DNA of 13,980 nt from Ignavibacteria bacterium (GTDB taxonomy: Bacteria; Bacteroidota; Ignavibacteria; Ignavibacteriales; Ignavibacteriaceae), in contig JAUSIA010000328.1 of the NCBI GenBank assembly GCA_030648225.1, positions 1 through 13,980 on the forward strand, given 5' to 3'. Of this stretch, positions 1-7,950 are shown piece by piece. Position 1 is the first letter of the stretch; every line of letters starts with the position of its first letter. Made by a program: the position numbers and the translations under genes. Under the pieces are notes generated by a model. The model saw nothing but the letters and a program-made list of their open reading frames with translations, was not told the origin of the DNA and made no database searches.

Positions 1-1
1 T

Positions 2-2941
2 AGAGTAAGGCCTGATTTCCAAGCCGGCAGTTTAACCGATGACGCTGCAAGTTTTAATGATGTATCTATAGGTGCAGTTACTGAAGGTATGATTAATGAA
101 CTTAAGCTGCAATATGCAAAAGACTGGTTAGAATGGCCTTCCGATAAAGGGGCACCATACTTAGATGCAGATAGTAATGGTGTTTATGAACCGGATCCGA
201 ATGGGAATGCCATTTATGGAGAAGCAGGTGAAGATATCCCGGGTATTCCAGGAGCTTCACAAACTCTTTTTACATTGTATAATGACGATTTGTCGGCACA
301 ACTTTATGCTTCCCCGCCTATTGGGCTTGAAATACAGGAAACATATTGGTCTTATGCATATACCGGCGCATTAGGAAATGTTATTTATAAGAAAGTTGAT
401 TTAATCTATAAAGGAACTGCCCAATCTTCTCCTAACTCCACTATCGACAATTTTTATTTCATTCAATGGGCAGATCCGGATGTTGGTACCTCAACTGATG
501 ATTTTGCAGGATGTGATACCGCACTGAACTTAGGATACGCATATAGTGCTGGTGAGGATCAAACCTATGGCAATATAGGATTACCATCTGCTGCCGTTGG
601 GTATGACTATTTACAAGGTGTTTCTCAATTTACAGGTAATCCTAATGACAGCGCTATATTCAATTTAAAGTGGAGAACGGGATACAAATATGTAAATTCC
701 AAACCTATGAGTTCTTTTATATATTTTGCCGCAGGAGGTAACTGGTCGGATCCGACTTTTAATTACCAGGGTACCATAGAATTCTATAATTATATGAAAG
801 GACTAACACCCAGTGGCGGTGCTTTTCCCACAGAAGTGGCAGACGTTACACCTTTTGGTACATATCTTCTTGCCGGTGACCCGGTTGCCGGGACAGGGAA
901 AATTGATGGAACTGCAGCAGCAGGTGCCCCAGGGGATAGAAGAATTTTAGTTGTTAATGGTCCTATAAATTTGAAATTAGGAGACACAGCCGAAGTTGTT
1001 ATAGCATTAGTTGGAGGCTTTGGCACTGATAATATATCCAGCATAACTGCTATGAAAGACAATGATGAAACTGCTCAAATAGTATTTGATCAGCTTTTTC
1101 AGTTGCCTACCCTTCCACCACCTGATGTTAATATAGCTGAATTAGATAATATATTAATACTCGATTGGGGCAGCAATTCTGTTGTTGCAGCAAATATTGA
1201 AAGTTTTTCGGGACAAGGTTATAACTTTGAAGGATATGAGGTCTATCAATTACCTAACCCTTCAGCAGCATTATCCGAGGGTGTTAAATTAGTTACATTT
1301 GATTTAGTTAATGGTATTACTACCATCATTGATACTGTGGAGCAAAGCGGTGTCCTATTAGGGGTGATTACAGTGACTGGACAAGATAAAGGCATTAAGC
1401 GTTTTTTAGAAGTAACTAAAGATCCATTTAGAGGTAACCAGCCGCTGCGTAATGGTCAGGAATATTACTTTGCAGTTATTCCTTATGCTTTTAACCCTGC
1501 GCCATTATTACCATTTCATGCTCTCCAGTCATCCATTGTAATAAAGGTAGGTGTGCCTCAATCTCCTTTACCGGGTGTTCGATATAGTTCTTCTTCCGGA
1601 GATACTTTAGCTCCTCCTATACATGTTGGTTCAAGCGATGGAAGCGTAACTGCTATAGTTGTTGATCCAACTAGTACAACGGGCCAAGAGTACAAGGTTA
1701 CTTTTCCAGATGATGGTACCTGGTCTGTAACAAATGTTACAACAGGTAATGTTGCAGCTTCAAATCAAACTAACCAAAGCGGCGATGAAGCATATCCAAT
1801 AGTTGATGGTATTATGGTAAAAGTGCTTGGGCCGCAACCTGATTTTAAGGATTTCCTGGAAGTTGCTAATGCTAACGGACCGCACGACCCAACTCTTGCT
1901 ACTTTCTTATTTAACGGCAGCGGGTTCCCCTCATCTTTTCCTCCGGAAGTTGATAGACCAACTCCCGATCCTGCCGGTGCAAGCTGGGGAATTCAAACTG
2001 GCGAAAACGGCAGTGGTAGTTTTACCTATGAGTTTTTCAAGTCACGTGTTCTGCGTGGTGATAATGGTTTAAGACTCATTCCTTTCGATTATGAATTAAG
2101 ATTTGTTCCTGGTAAAGGACAAATGGCTTTTACCACTGGAAGTAATGTGGATATTCCTTTTCAAATATGGAATATTGGTTCCCAAACACCAAATGATGCA
2201 AGTGATGATTTTCAAATGATCCCCTTAATCAATGATGTTAATGCTGATGAAACATTTAATTTAGATGGGGTTGATCATCCAATTTCAGGTGGCGATAATG
2301 ACCCGGAAACGGATTGGATATACTGGTATGAACCAGCAGATAAAGCACCCGGAACAGTAGGTTATGATGCATGGGTAAATTCTGGTTTTAATGATGCTCA
2401 AATTGGAAATGAAGTAATGGCAAGGATGGTTTTAGTTACTTTTAATGCTGGAAGTGTTAGTGATCCTACCTTCCCTGCTAATTTAAATGAGTCACTTCCT
2501 GCACCGGGAAGCGTTTACCGTCTTATCAGCACTAAACCGAATACTGTAAATGATGTATTTACATTCACTGCACCCGGTACATCATTTAATTCCGATTTAG
2601 CAAAAGCAGATGTTGATAAGGTTAATGTATTCCCCAATCCATATTATGGATTTCATTATAGAGAAACCTCCAGAGACGCAAAATATGTAACCTTTAGTCA
2701 TTTACCGGGTAATGCTATAATAAGAATATTTGATTTATCCGGTGTTATGGTAAGGACAATTACTAAGAATGATCCTACCACTGATCCTGACCAATTTACT
2801 ACCTGGGATCTTAAAAATAATGATAATTATCCTGTGGCAAGTGGTATATATATAATTCACATTGATATGCCGGAATTGGGAGCTACCAAAATATTAAAAT
2901 TAGCTATTGTACAAGAAGAACAAATATTAAAAGTGTATTGA
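2..2941 (+). CDS. T9SS-secreted large surface protein, 5'-truncated by window edge
   Basis: The frame is open to the first base of the window, so this is the 3' part (about 979 codons) of a longer gene; the ATG at 89 is internal and lacks a ribosome binding site. The last ~110 residues (from about 2604) form a type A T9SS sorting domain: a VNVFPNPYYG motif, a beta-sandwich with IRIFDLSGVMVRTI, then the ASGIYIIHID strand and a final KILKLAIV strand. Such domains direct proteins with a Sec signal peptide through the outer membrane and are usually removed on attachment. The rest looks beta-rich: an acidic DADSNG stretch near 163-180 and DVNADETF near 2235-2258 resemble Ca-binding loops, and the segment around 1140-1560 (FEGYEVYQLPNP ... 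NGQEYYFAVIPYAF) resembles a fibronectin III fold. No catalytic motif is visible, so adhesive or structural surface roles are possible but unproven. A PorV-like gene follows directly. Confidence 0.88.
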   Translation, partial: RVRPDFQAGSLTDDAASFNDVSIGAVTEGMINELKLQYAKDWLEWPSDKGAPYLDADSNGVYEPDPNGNAIYGEAGEDIPGIPGASQTLFTLYNDDLSAQLYASPPIGLEIQETYWSYAYTGALGNVIYKKVDLIYKGTAQSSPNSTIDNFYFIQWADPDVGTSTDDFAGCDTALNLGYAYSAGEDQTYGNIGLPSAAVGYDYLQGVSQFTGNPNDSAIFNLKWRTGYKYVNSKPMSSFIYFAAGGNWSDPTFNYQGTIEFYNYMKGLTPSGGAFPTEVADVTPFGTYLLAGDPVAGTGKIDGTAAAGAPGDRRILVVNGPINLKLGDTAEVVIALVGGFGTDNISSITAMKDNDETAQIVFDQLFQLPTLPPPDVNIAELDNILILDWGSNSVVAANIESFSGQGYNFEGYEVYQLPNPSAALSEGVKLVTFDLVNGITTIIDTVEQSGVLLGVITVTGQDKGIKRFLEVTKDPFRGNQPLRNGQEYYFAVIPYAFNPAPLLPFHALQSSIVIKVGVPQSPLPGVRYSSSSGDTLAPPIHVGSSDGSVTAIVVDPTSTTGQEYKVTFPDDGTWSVTNVTTGNVAASNQTNQSGDEAYPIVDGIMVKVLGPQPDFKDFLEVANANGPHDPTLATFLFNGSGFPSSFPPEVDRPTPDPAGASWGIQTGENGSGSFTYEFFKSRVLRGDNGLRLIPFDYELRFVPGKGQMAFTTGSNVDIPFQIWNIGSQTPNDASDDFQMIPLINDVNADETFNLDGVDHPISGGDNDPETDWIYWYEPADKAPGTVGYDAWVNSGFNDAQIGNEVMARMVLVTFNAGSVSDPTFPANLNESLPAPGSVYRLISTKPNTVNDVFTFTAPGTSFNSDLAKADVDKVNVFPNPYYGFHYRETSRDAKYVTFSHLPGNAIIRIFDLSGVMVRTITKNDPTTDPDQFTTWDLKNNDNYPVASGIYIIHIDMPELGATKILKLAIVQEEQILKVY

Positions 2942-2948
2942 TGTTAAT

Positions 2949-2975
2949 AGTTATCCTGCGGTTAGCAGGATAACT
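2949..2975 (+). terminator. Strong intergenic hairpin between cargo and PorV-like genes
   Basis: A perfect 11-bp inverted repeat (2949-2959 with 2965-2975; arm AGTTATCCTGC) encloses the 5-nt loop GGTTA, eight bases after the stop codon of the upstream gene. What follows (TTATTAAATTAAATTTT) is T-rich but not a clean T-tract, so it may be a leaky terminator, an mRNA-stabilising 3' hairpin, or an intergenic repeat. It lies before the GGAGG ribosome binding site (2996-3000) of the next gene and so could set the ratio of cargo to PorV-like protein. Confidence 0.55.
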
Positions 2976-3004
2976 TTATTAAATTAAATTTTAACGGAGG
3001 AATT

Positions 3005-4045
3005 ATGAAATACATAAAAAGATTATTTTTTATTTTTCTAATGCTTGTTTGCATTTCTTTTGATGCATTTGGTTCTGGTCAAAATCGTGCGGGAACTGCT
3101 GCAGCTCCTCAATTAAGAATACCGGTGGGAAGCAGATATTTAGCAATGGGCGGCGCTGATGTTGCTTTGGTTTCTGGTTTGGAAGCCATATTCTGGAATC
3201 CCGCGGGTGTAAGCATAAGTGAAACAGATGCAAATGCTATATTTTCCTACAGGCAATATATTGCCGATATGAGTATGAACTTTGTAGCCATTAGTGGGAA
3301 ATTCGGCGAATTCGGAACAATAGGATTATCATTTAGGTCTCTTAACATTGGAGATATAAATGTAACAACAATGGATCAGCCGGATGGAAACGGTCAGATT
3401 ATTAATCCCAGTTTTTTTATTGCTGGATTAACCTATTCCAAACAACTTAGTGACCGCATTTCTATCGGGGTAAACTTTAATTTAATTAATGAAAGCTGGC
3501 CGGGAGTAAGTGCAACAGGATTCAGTTTAGATGCAGGTGTTCAATATAGAAATCTTTTTTCTGTTCCTAATCTTTCCCTTGGGGTTACTGTAAAAAATCT
3601 TGGGGCTCCAATGGAATACGGTGGAACGGCATTATTTGTTCAAGGTGAAGAACAAACAGGAACCAGAGGAACTACCTTTTACGAGGTAAGTGCCCAGTCA
3701 GCAGAACTGCCTTCTGAAATATCGCTCGGAGTATCTTATACCAGAAATATTGATGATGAAAATTTGCTGACTGTTGCCGGTACTTTTGTAAATAATAATT
3801 ATACTTATGATAATTATAAAGCCGGCTTAGAGTATTCTTATAAAAATATTTTATATGTAAGAGGCGGTTATCTCTTTGCTCCTGAATCCACAGACGATAC
3901 TCCAAATATTTTCGAGGATTACACTGTTGGTGCTGGTTTGAATTTTAAGGAATTCACAAACATTGATGTATCCGTTGATTATGCTTATATCCCGGTAAAA
4001 TTTTTTGATGCAAATAATGTCTTTTCAATCAGCTTGGGATTATAA
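3005..4045 (+). CDS. PorV/PorQ (UPF0164)-family outer-membrane beta-barrel protein
   Basis: The 346-residue product has a clear signal peptide (basic MKYIKR, hydrophobic core to ~19, cleavage near 23-25). The family hallmark follows at residues 37-70: LRIPVGSRYLAMGGA and then IFWNPAGVS. The remainder is alternating beta-strands rich in Gly and aromatics, ending in the strand FSISLGL, as in 14-strand FadL-like barrels. PorV of the type IX system carries cargo from the Sov translocon to the PorU sortase; PorQ and several paralogs are related. The start at 3005 is fixed by a good GGAGG site four bases upstream. It lies 63 bp after a T9SS cargo gene in the same direction and ends at a strong terminator, so the two probably form a unit. 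Whether this is the general PorV or a dedicated paralog cannot be told from sequence alone; the pairing with one cargo favours a paralog. Confidence 0.85.
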   Translation: MKYIKRLFFIFLMLVCISFDAFGSGQNRAGTAAAPQLRIPVGSRYLAMGGADVALVSGLEAIFWNPAGVSISETDANAIFSYRQYIADMSMNFVAISGKFGEFGTIGLSFRSLNIGDINVTTMDQPDGNGQIINPSFFIAGLTYSKQLSDRISIGVNFNLINESWPGVSATGFSLDAGVQYRNLFSVPNLSLGVTVKNLGAPMEYGGTALFVQGEEQTGTRGTTFYEVSAQSAELPSEISLGVSYTRNIDDENLLTVAGTFVNNNYTYDNYKAGLEYSYKNILYVRGGYLFAPESTDDTPNIFEDYTVGAGLNFKEFTNIDVSVDYAYIPVKFFDANNVFSISLGL

Positions 4046-4075
4046 GTTATTGAGTTAGTTTATATTTTTTATACA

Positions 4076-4132
4076 AGGCTGTTCAAAAAGTTATTTCTTA
4101 ATAAAGAGACTTTTCGAACAGCCTGTTTTTTT
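4076..4132 (+). terminator. Rho-independent terminator after PorV-like gene
   Basis: AGGCTGTTC (4076-4084) pairs with GAACAGCCT (4116-4124); after one A/C mismatch the stem continues as AAAAG/CTTTT (4086-4090 with 4110-4114). The hairpin is followed by G and seven T residues (4126-4132). It lies 30 bp past the stop codon. The long stem with a ~15-nt loop could also be a small dispersed repeat reused as a terminator, but the T-tract makes termination the main reading. The rest of the 181-bp gap to the next gene shows no ORF and no convincing promoter. Confidence 0.85.
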
Positions 4133-4226
4133 CCGCCATTACACTTCTAGTATTCAAAAAACACTATTTTATTGTATTTTACCTGCACATATATTTTCAT
4201 AGAAGCTTAAAGTTTAATTTTCCTCA

Positions 4227-6188
4227 ATGTTATCTAAACAAAAAATTTTTCGCTTAATTCTTATACTAATTCCCCTCTTCATTTTATTTTTACTCGAATT
4301 AATACTTAGAATAACCGGCTATGAAAGTGATTTAAGCATAGTTGCAACTATAGAGCGGAATGGCCAGAAATATTATACGATGAATCAGTTAGTTGGTAAA
4401 AGATATTTTGAAAAAGACCGCCTTTATTATAGAAAAGGTTCACACGATTATTTTGAAGTTAACAAGCAGCCAAACACAATAAGAATTTTTTGTTTTGGAG
4501 AATCAACTACAGCAGGTTTCCCTTACGAATATAATGCAATTCCTTCCGAGTTTTTAAGAGATAGACTGCTTAATGCTTTTCCTGATAAAAACATTGAAGT
4601 TATTAATACAGCAATAGCGGCTACAAACAGTTTTACAGTTTCGGAATTTGTAAATGAATTATCCCATTATAAGCCGGACCTTTTTATTGTTTATATGGGA
4701 CAAAATGAATTCTATGGTGTGTACGGAGTAGCTTCAACCATTTCGATCGGGAAAAACCGATGGATTATAAAAACATATCTCTGGCTTCAGCAATTTAAAA
4801 CTTTTCTTCTTCTTAAGAATATAATTAATTCAGTTTCAAATTTTTTTAAATCAGATAGTTCTGATAAAGATGAGCTATTGATGGAGCAAATGGTTCAAAA
4901 TAATTCGATAGGCTACAATAGCAGCGATTATAAAACTGCTGTGAATACCTTTAAAGAAAATTATGAAGAAATAATTGAATTAGCTAAAGAGAATAGAATC
5001 CCAATAATTGTTTCAACTCTTGTAACAAATGAAAAAGATTTAGTCCCATTTGTATCTTCGTTTTCAAATTCATTAAGCGATACACTTAAAAATAAATGGA
5101 AGGAATTTTATGACCTTGGGATCAATTCCTTAAACAATAATAATTATCAGTCTGCGATAAATTACTTTGAAAAATCAATATCAATTGATTCAACACCGGC
5201 GAGTGTCCATTATCAGATTGGCAAATGTTATGAAACATTAAAAAATTATAATGAAGCTAAAAGAGAGTTTCTTCTTGCAAAAGATTTAGATGGCTTAAGA
5301 TTCAGGGCCCCATCCGATTTTAACTATATCATCAGGCAATTAGCAAATAAATTTAAAGTTCCATTAGCAGATGTAAATAAGGCATTCCGGGAAAATTCTA
5401 CTCAGGGGATAATAGGTAATGAATTATTAATTGACCATCTGCATCCTAATATTTCCGGATATTTTCTATTAGCAAAATCCTGGTTCAAAACAATAAAAGA
5501 TAATAAGATTTTTAAATTATCACCTGATATTGTTTTAGATGACAACCTTTTATGGCAGCAATCCTCATTTACCATGTTGGACAGTGCTATCGGGGAATTA
5601 AAAATTATGAAACTTAAAAATGAACCCCCGTTTAGTTCTGTAAGCAGCAATTTTGATTTTACTCCAGAAAATTCTATAGAACAAATTGCATATGATTATG
5701 CAATAAAACAACAGATGTCCTGGGGCAAAGCTCATTTAATGGCAGCAAAAGAATACATAGATAAGAATGATTTTGAACATGCTCTGAAAGAATATAAGGC
5801 AATATTAATAACCGATGAAAAAAATCCATACATCCTAACATCAGCAGGAGATATGTATTTTAATTTAAAATTATATCCAAGTGCGGAGGAAAATTATCTA
5901 AAAGCTTTTTCAATACTTGATGAACCAACTATTAAGTTTAAATTAGGCATAACATGTGTTAATCTTCAAAAGTCTGAAATAGCAATCCAGCTTTTAAAGA
6001 ATTGTTTAATGATTAACAATTTGCGAAGATTCACAACTGAAGAAATTGAGAAAATTCATTATAATCTTGCATTAGCTTATATCCAGTTAAATGAATACAA
6101 TAATGCAATATTAGAATTGAATATCATACTAAAAAACAATCCTTTAAATATCGAGGCTAAGGCATTGTTAATTAAGCTAGGACGTTGA
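4227..6188 (+). CDS. Membrane-anchored SGNH/GDSL hydrolase with TPR repeats
   Basis: The 653-residue protein begins with a signal-anchor (residues 8-27, preceded by Lys4, Lys6 and Arg9), which would place the rest in the periplasm. SGNH blocks are visible: block I FGESTTAG with nucleophile Ser93, block III MGQNEF with Asn160, and block V DHLHPN with Asp403 and His406. The block II glycine seems replaced by alanine (INTAIAATNS, 126-135). Between blocks III and V lies a TPR-like insertion (about 290-352, ASVHYQIGKCYETLKNYNEA), and the C-terminus (about 500-650) holds three or more further TPRs. SGNH enzymes are esterases or acyltransferases; the TPRs suggest a protein partner. The substrate is unknown; cell-wall or exopolysaccharide deacylation is a possibility without direct support. 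No Shine-Dalgarno is seen before ATG 4227; the start is chosen because it opens the signal-anchor. A terminator upstream and convergence downstream make it a single-gene unit. Confidence 0.83.
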   Translation: MLSKQKIFRLILILIPLFILFLLELILRITGYESDLSIVATIERNGQKYYTMNQLVGKRYFEKDRLYYRKGSHDYFEVNKQPNTIRIFCFGESTTAGFPYEYNAIPSEFLRDRLLNAFPDKNIEVINTAIAATNSFTVSEFVNELSHYKPDLFIVYMGQNEFYGVYGVASTISIGKNRWIIKTYLWLQQFKTFLLLKNIINSVSNFFKSDSSDKDELLMEQMVQNNSIGYNSSDYKTAVNTFKENYEEIIELAKENRIPIIVSTLVTNEKDLVPFVSSFSNSLSDTLKNKWKEFYDLGINSLNNNNYQSAINYFEKSISIDSTPASVHYQIGKCYETLKNYNEAKREFLLAKDLDGLRFRAPSDFNYIIRQLANKFKVPLADVNKAFRENSTQGIIGNELLIDHLHPNISGYFLLAKSWFKTIKDNKIFKLSPDIVLDDNLLWQQSSFTMLDSAIGELKIMKLKNEPPFSSVSSNFDFTPENSIEQIAYDYAIKQQMSWGKAHLMAAKEYIDKNDFEHALKEYKAILITDEKNPYILTSAGDMYFNLKLYPSAEENYLKAFSILDEPTIKFKLGITCVNLQKSEIAIQLLKNCLMINNLRRFTTEEIEKIHYNLALAYIQLNEYNNAILELNIILKNNPLNIEAKALLIKLGR

Positions 6189-6210
6189 TAAAATTTGGAA
6201 GATAATAATT

Positions 6211-6235
6211 ATAAAATCCACAAGTTTTATTTTTT
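6211..6235 (+). terminator. Possible weak terminator after SGNH-TPR gene
   Basis: ATAAAA (6211-6216) pairs with TTTTAT (6225-6230) around an 8-nt loop and is followed by TTTTT (6231-6235), 22 bp past the stop. The stem is AT-only and therefore weak. It sits in the 117-bp gap between convergent genes, where a terminator is expected; nothing else is visible in that gap. Confidence 0.35.
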
Positions 6236-6305
6236 AAAATATTAATCGCTCTTCCCAGGGAATTAAAAAGACCATAACTTAACAAATTCTTAATGTGTTT
6301 GAGAA

Positions 6306-6731
6306 TTATTCGTTTACTATCTTAAAACTTGCTGTTGAGATTGCCTTATTATTATTTAGCACATCTTTTACATTAAAAACAATTTTATACTCTCCAGCAG
6401 CATAAGTCGAATCAAGTTCAAATTGTGCTTCAAGTGGAATATCAGTTATATTCTCACTATCTGTTTTATCTTCAACTCTGATTATTAATGCTTTTATTGT
6501 ATCTCCGGCAGGAGTAACAAGATCAATATCATAAGCGATTGTTGCTCTGAAATTATTCCCTTCCTCTTTTTGGCTGAATCCTTTTACCCTTGTTGTTGCA
6601 TTAACTTCCCAGCTATTCCCAAGGTCATAAGCAAAAGCTTCAGTGCTGAATGTTTCTATCTTAACTGGTTCTTCTTTATTACAGGAACAAAAAAGAGAAC
6701 CAATTAATAAAACAATAACAAACCCTTTCAT
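6306..6731 (-). CDS. Small lipoprotein with predicted beta-sandwich domain, function unknown
   Basis: The 141-residue product has a short hydrophobic leader and a lipobox-like LFCSC with lipidation Cys17, followed by Asn-Lys-Glu-Glu. The rest alternates hydrophobic and polar residues as in an Ig-like or similar beta-sandwich (for example ATIAYDIDLVTPAG and the AAGEYKIVFNVKD strand near the end). I do not recognise a named family. The start is supported by AAGGAG five bases upstream (complement of 6737-6742), the best ribosome binding site on the minus strand here. It is last in the run DUF1015-serC-lipoprotein but is separated from serC by 60 bp containing a palindrome, so it may be transcribed separately. 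The protein is likely attached to a membrane facing the periplasm or cell surface. Confidence 0.72.
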   Translation of the reverse strand: MKGFVIVLLIGSLFCSCNKEEPVKIETFSTEAFAYDLGNSWEVNATTRVKGFSQKEEGNNFRATIAYDIDLVTPAGDTIKALIIRVEDKTDSENITDIPLEAQFELDSTYAAGEYKIVFNVKDVLNNNKAISTASFKIVNE

Positions 6732-6755
6732 AGAAACTCCTTATCCATGTTAAAC

Positions 6756-6784
6756 CGTAACACAGAATAATATTCTGTGCTACG
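6756..6784. repeat. REP-like palindrome between serC and the lipoprotein gene
   Basis: The inverted repeat CACAGAATA / TATTCTGTG (6761-6769 with 6771-6779) around one base extends, after one A/C mismatch, by CGTA/TACG (6756-6759 with 6781-6784). It is 29 bp and almost fully symmetric. Neither side has a T-tract on the minus strand, so it is not a typical intrinsic terminator. It may be a repetitive extragenic palindrome, a 3' stabiliser for serC mRNA, or an operator. Confidence 0.55.
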
Positions 6785-6791
6785 ATTATCT

Positions 6792-7880
6792 TTATCCATT
6801 TTTTTTCTGAAAAGCTTTCATAAATGAAACAAGATCTTCAACACCTTTTTGCGGGAAAGCATTATAAATTGATGCTCTCAATCCACCAACAGACCTGTGT
6901 CCCTTCAAGCCATCAAATCCTGCTGCTGTAGCTTCAGCGATAAGTTTCTTTTCAAGATCTTCTGATGCAAGATTAAAAGTAATATTCATTAATGAACGGC
7001 TCTCTTTTTCTGCGTGACCTTTATAATAACCACCGCTTTCATCAATGCATTTATAAAGAAGATCCGCTTTCTCTTTATTTAGCCTGTACATTGCATCAAG
7101 TCCGCCAAGCTTTTTAAGCCATTTTGCAACAAGACCAATTATATAAATTCCGAATGTTGTTGGCGTGTTGTAGAGTGAATTATTTTCAACATGAATTTTA
7201 TAATTCAGCATTGTGTGGAGCGAATCTGAACTTCTCTCAACCATATTTTTTCTAATTATTATAAAAGTTACTCCCGATGGTCCCATATTTTTCTGTGCAC
7301 CTGCATATATAAAAGCATACTTGCTTACATCTATCTTCTTATGAAGAATATCTGAAGAAGCATCACATACAAGAGGAATATTCCCAACTTCAGGTTCTTT
7401 ATACCATTCAGTTCCATGGATAGTATTATTGGATGTAAAGTGGACATAGGAAGCTTCCGGGTCAAGCTTTAGCTCTTCCTGCTTTGGAATTCGCTTAAAG
7501 TTTTCTCCTTCTGTTGTTGCGGCAATGTTAACTGTTCCAACTCTTTTAGCTTCCTTAACAGCTTTCTTAGACCAGCTGCCTGTAACAATGTAATCAGCTT
7601 TATTCTTTGGGGGCATTAAGTTTAATGGAACCATTGAAAACTGAAGGCTGGCTCCTCCTTGCAGAAAGAGAAGTTCGTAGTCATCATTAATGCTAAGAAG
7701 AGATTTTAAATCTGCTTTAGCTTCTGTAATTATCTTGTCAAATGTTTTTGATCTGTGGCTGATCTCAAGTATTGACATTCCCAAACCAGGGAGAGCAAAT
7801 AAATTTTTCTGAGCTTCTTTTAAAACATCTTCCGGTAAAACTGCCGGTCCAGCACTGAAGTTATATATTCTTTTTTGCAT
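6792..7880 (-). CDS. serC: Phosphoserine aminotransferase
   Basis: SerC transfers the amino group from glutamate to 3-phosphohydroxypyruvate, giving O-phosphoserine, the second step of serine synthesis; it also acts in some routes to pyridoxal phosphate. The enzyme is cytoplasmic and PLP-dependent. The 362 residues match the family length. Visible features in order: N-terminal NFSAGPAVLPEDVL; LEISHRSKTF with substrate-binding His42 and Arg43; QGGASLQFSMVPLNL; VTGSWSKKA with Trp103 stacking on PLP; CDASSDI with Asp173 that pairs with the pyridine nitrogen; YAGAQKNMGPSG with Schiff-base Lys197; and LKGHRSVGGLRASIYNA with His328, Arg329 and Arg335 for phosphate and substrate. The protein looks complete and active. 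It lies downstream of a DUF1015 gene; serA and serB are not in the window. No Shine-Dalgarno is seen, but the start matches the conserved N-terminus. Confidence 0.97.
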   Translation of the reverse strand: MQKRIYNFSAGPAVLPEDVLKEAQKNLFALPGLGMSILEISHRSKTFDKIITEAKADLKSLLSINDDYELLFLQGGASLQFSMVPLNLMPPKNKADYIVTGSWSKKAVKEAKRVGTVNIAATTEGENFKRIPKQEELKLDPEASYVHFTSNNTIHGTEWYKEPEVGNIPLVCDASSDILHKKIDVSKYAFIYAGAQKNMGPSGVTFIIIRKNMVERSSDSLHTMLNYKIHVENNSLYNTPTTFGIYIIGLVAKWLKKLGGLDAMYRLNKEKADLLYKCIDESGGYYKGHAEKESRSLMNITFNLASEDLEKKLIAEATAAGFDGLKGHRSVGGLRASIYNAFPQKGVEDLVSFMKAFQKKNG

Positions 7881-7916
7881 AATGATTTATTCCATTTTAT
7901 TTTGAATTTAACATAG

Positions 7917-7937
7917 CCCACGACTTTAGTCGTGAGG
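7917..7937. repeat. REP-like palindrome between DUF1015 gene and serC
   Basis: The core inverted repeat CACGACT / AGTCGTG (7919-7925 with 7928-7934) has a two-base centre TT. CC before it and GG after it (with one bulged A at 7935) could extend the stem. This resembles short palindromes of the form CCCACGACT-n-AGTCGTGGG scattered in many genomes with IS200-type or REP-associated transposases; that link is from general knowledge, and no transposase is present here. It fills a good part of the 70-bp gap, and there is no T-tract on the minus strand. Confidence 0.5.
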
Positions 7938-7950
7938 AACCAATAAAATA

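Noticed and set aside
89..91. ATG as the start of the first gene
   Set aside because: The frame is open to the window edge with coding-like upstream residues and no ribosome binding site precedes the ATG, so it is an internal methionine.
790..1062. Minus-strand open frame inside the cargo gene, and similar open frames inside the other genes
   Set aside because: They overlap strongly supported genes, have no start signals, and their translations resemble no protein family.
6285..6307. AATTCT/AGAATT inverted repeat at the 3' end of the lipoprotein gene
   Set aside because: The stem is only 6 bp, overlaps the stop codon, and has no T-tract on the minus strand; not a credible terminator.
6728..6748. 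Six-codon leader ORF on the minus strand whose TGA overlaps the lipoprotein start (ATGA)
   Set aside because: It has no ribosome binding site of its own, and its codons simply contain the lipoprotein's Shine-Dalgarno; probably chance.
6756..7937. serC as cargo of a composite mobile element bounded by two palindromes
   Set aside because: The two palindromes have unrelated sequences, no transposase is present, and serC has normal composition for the window.
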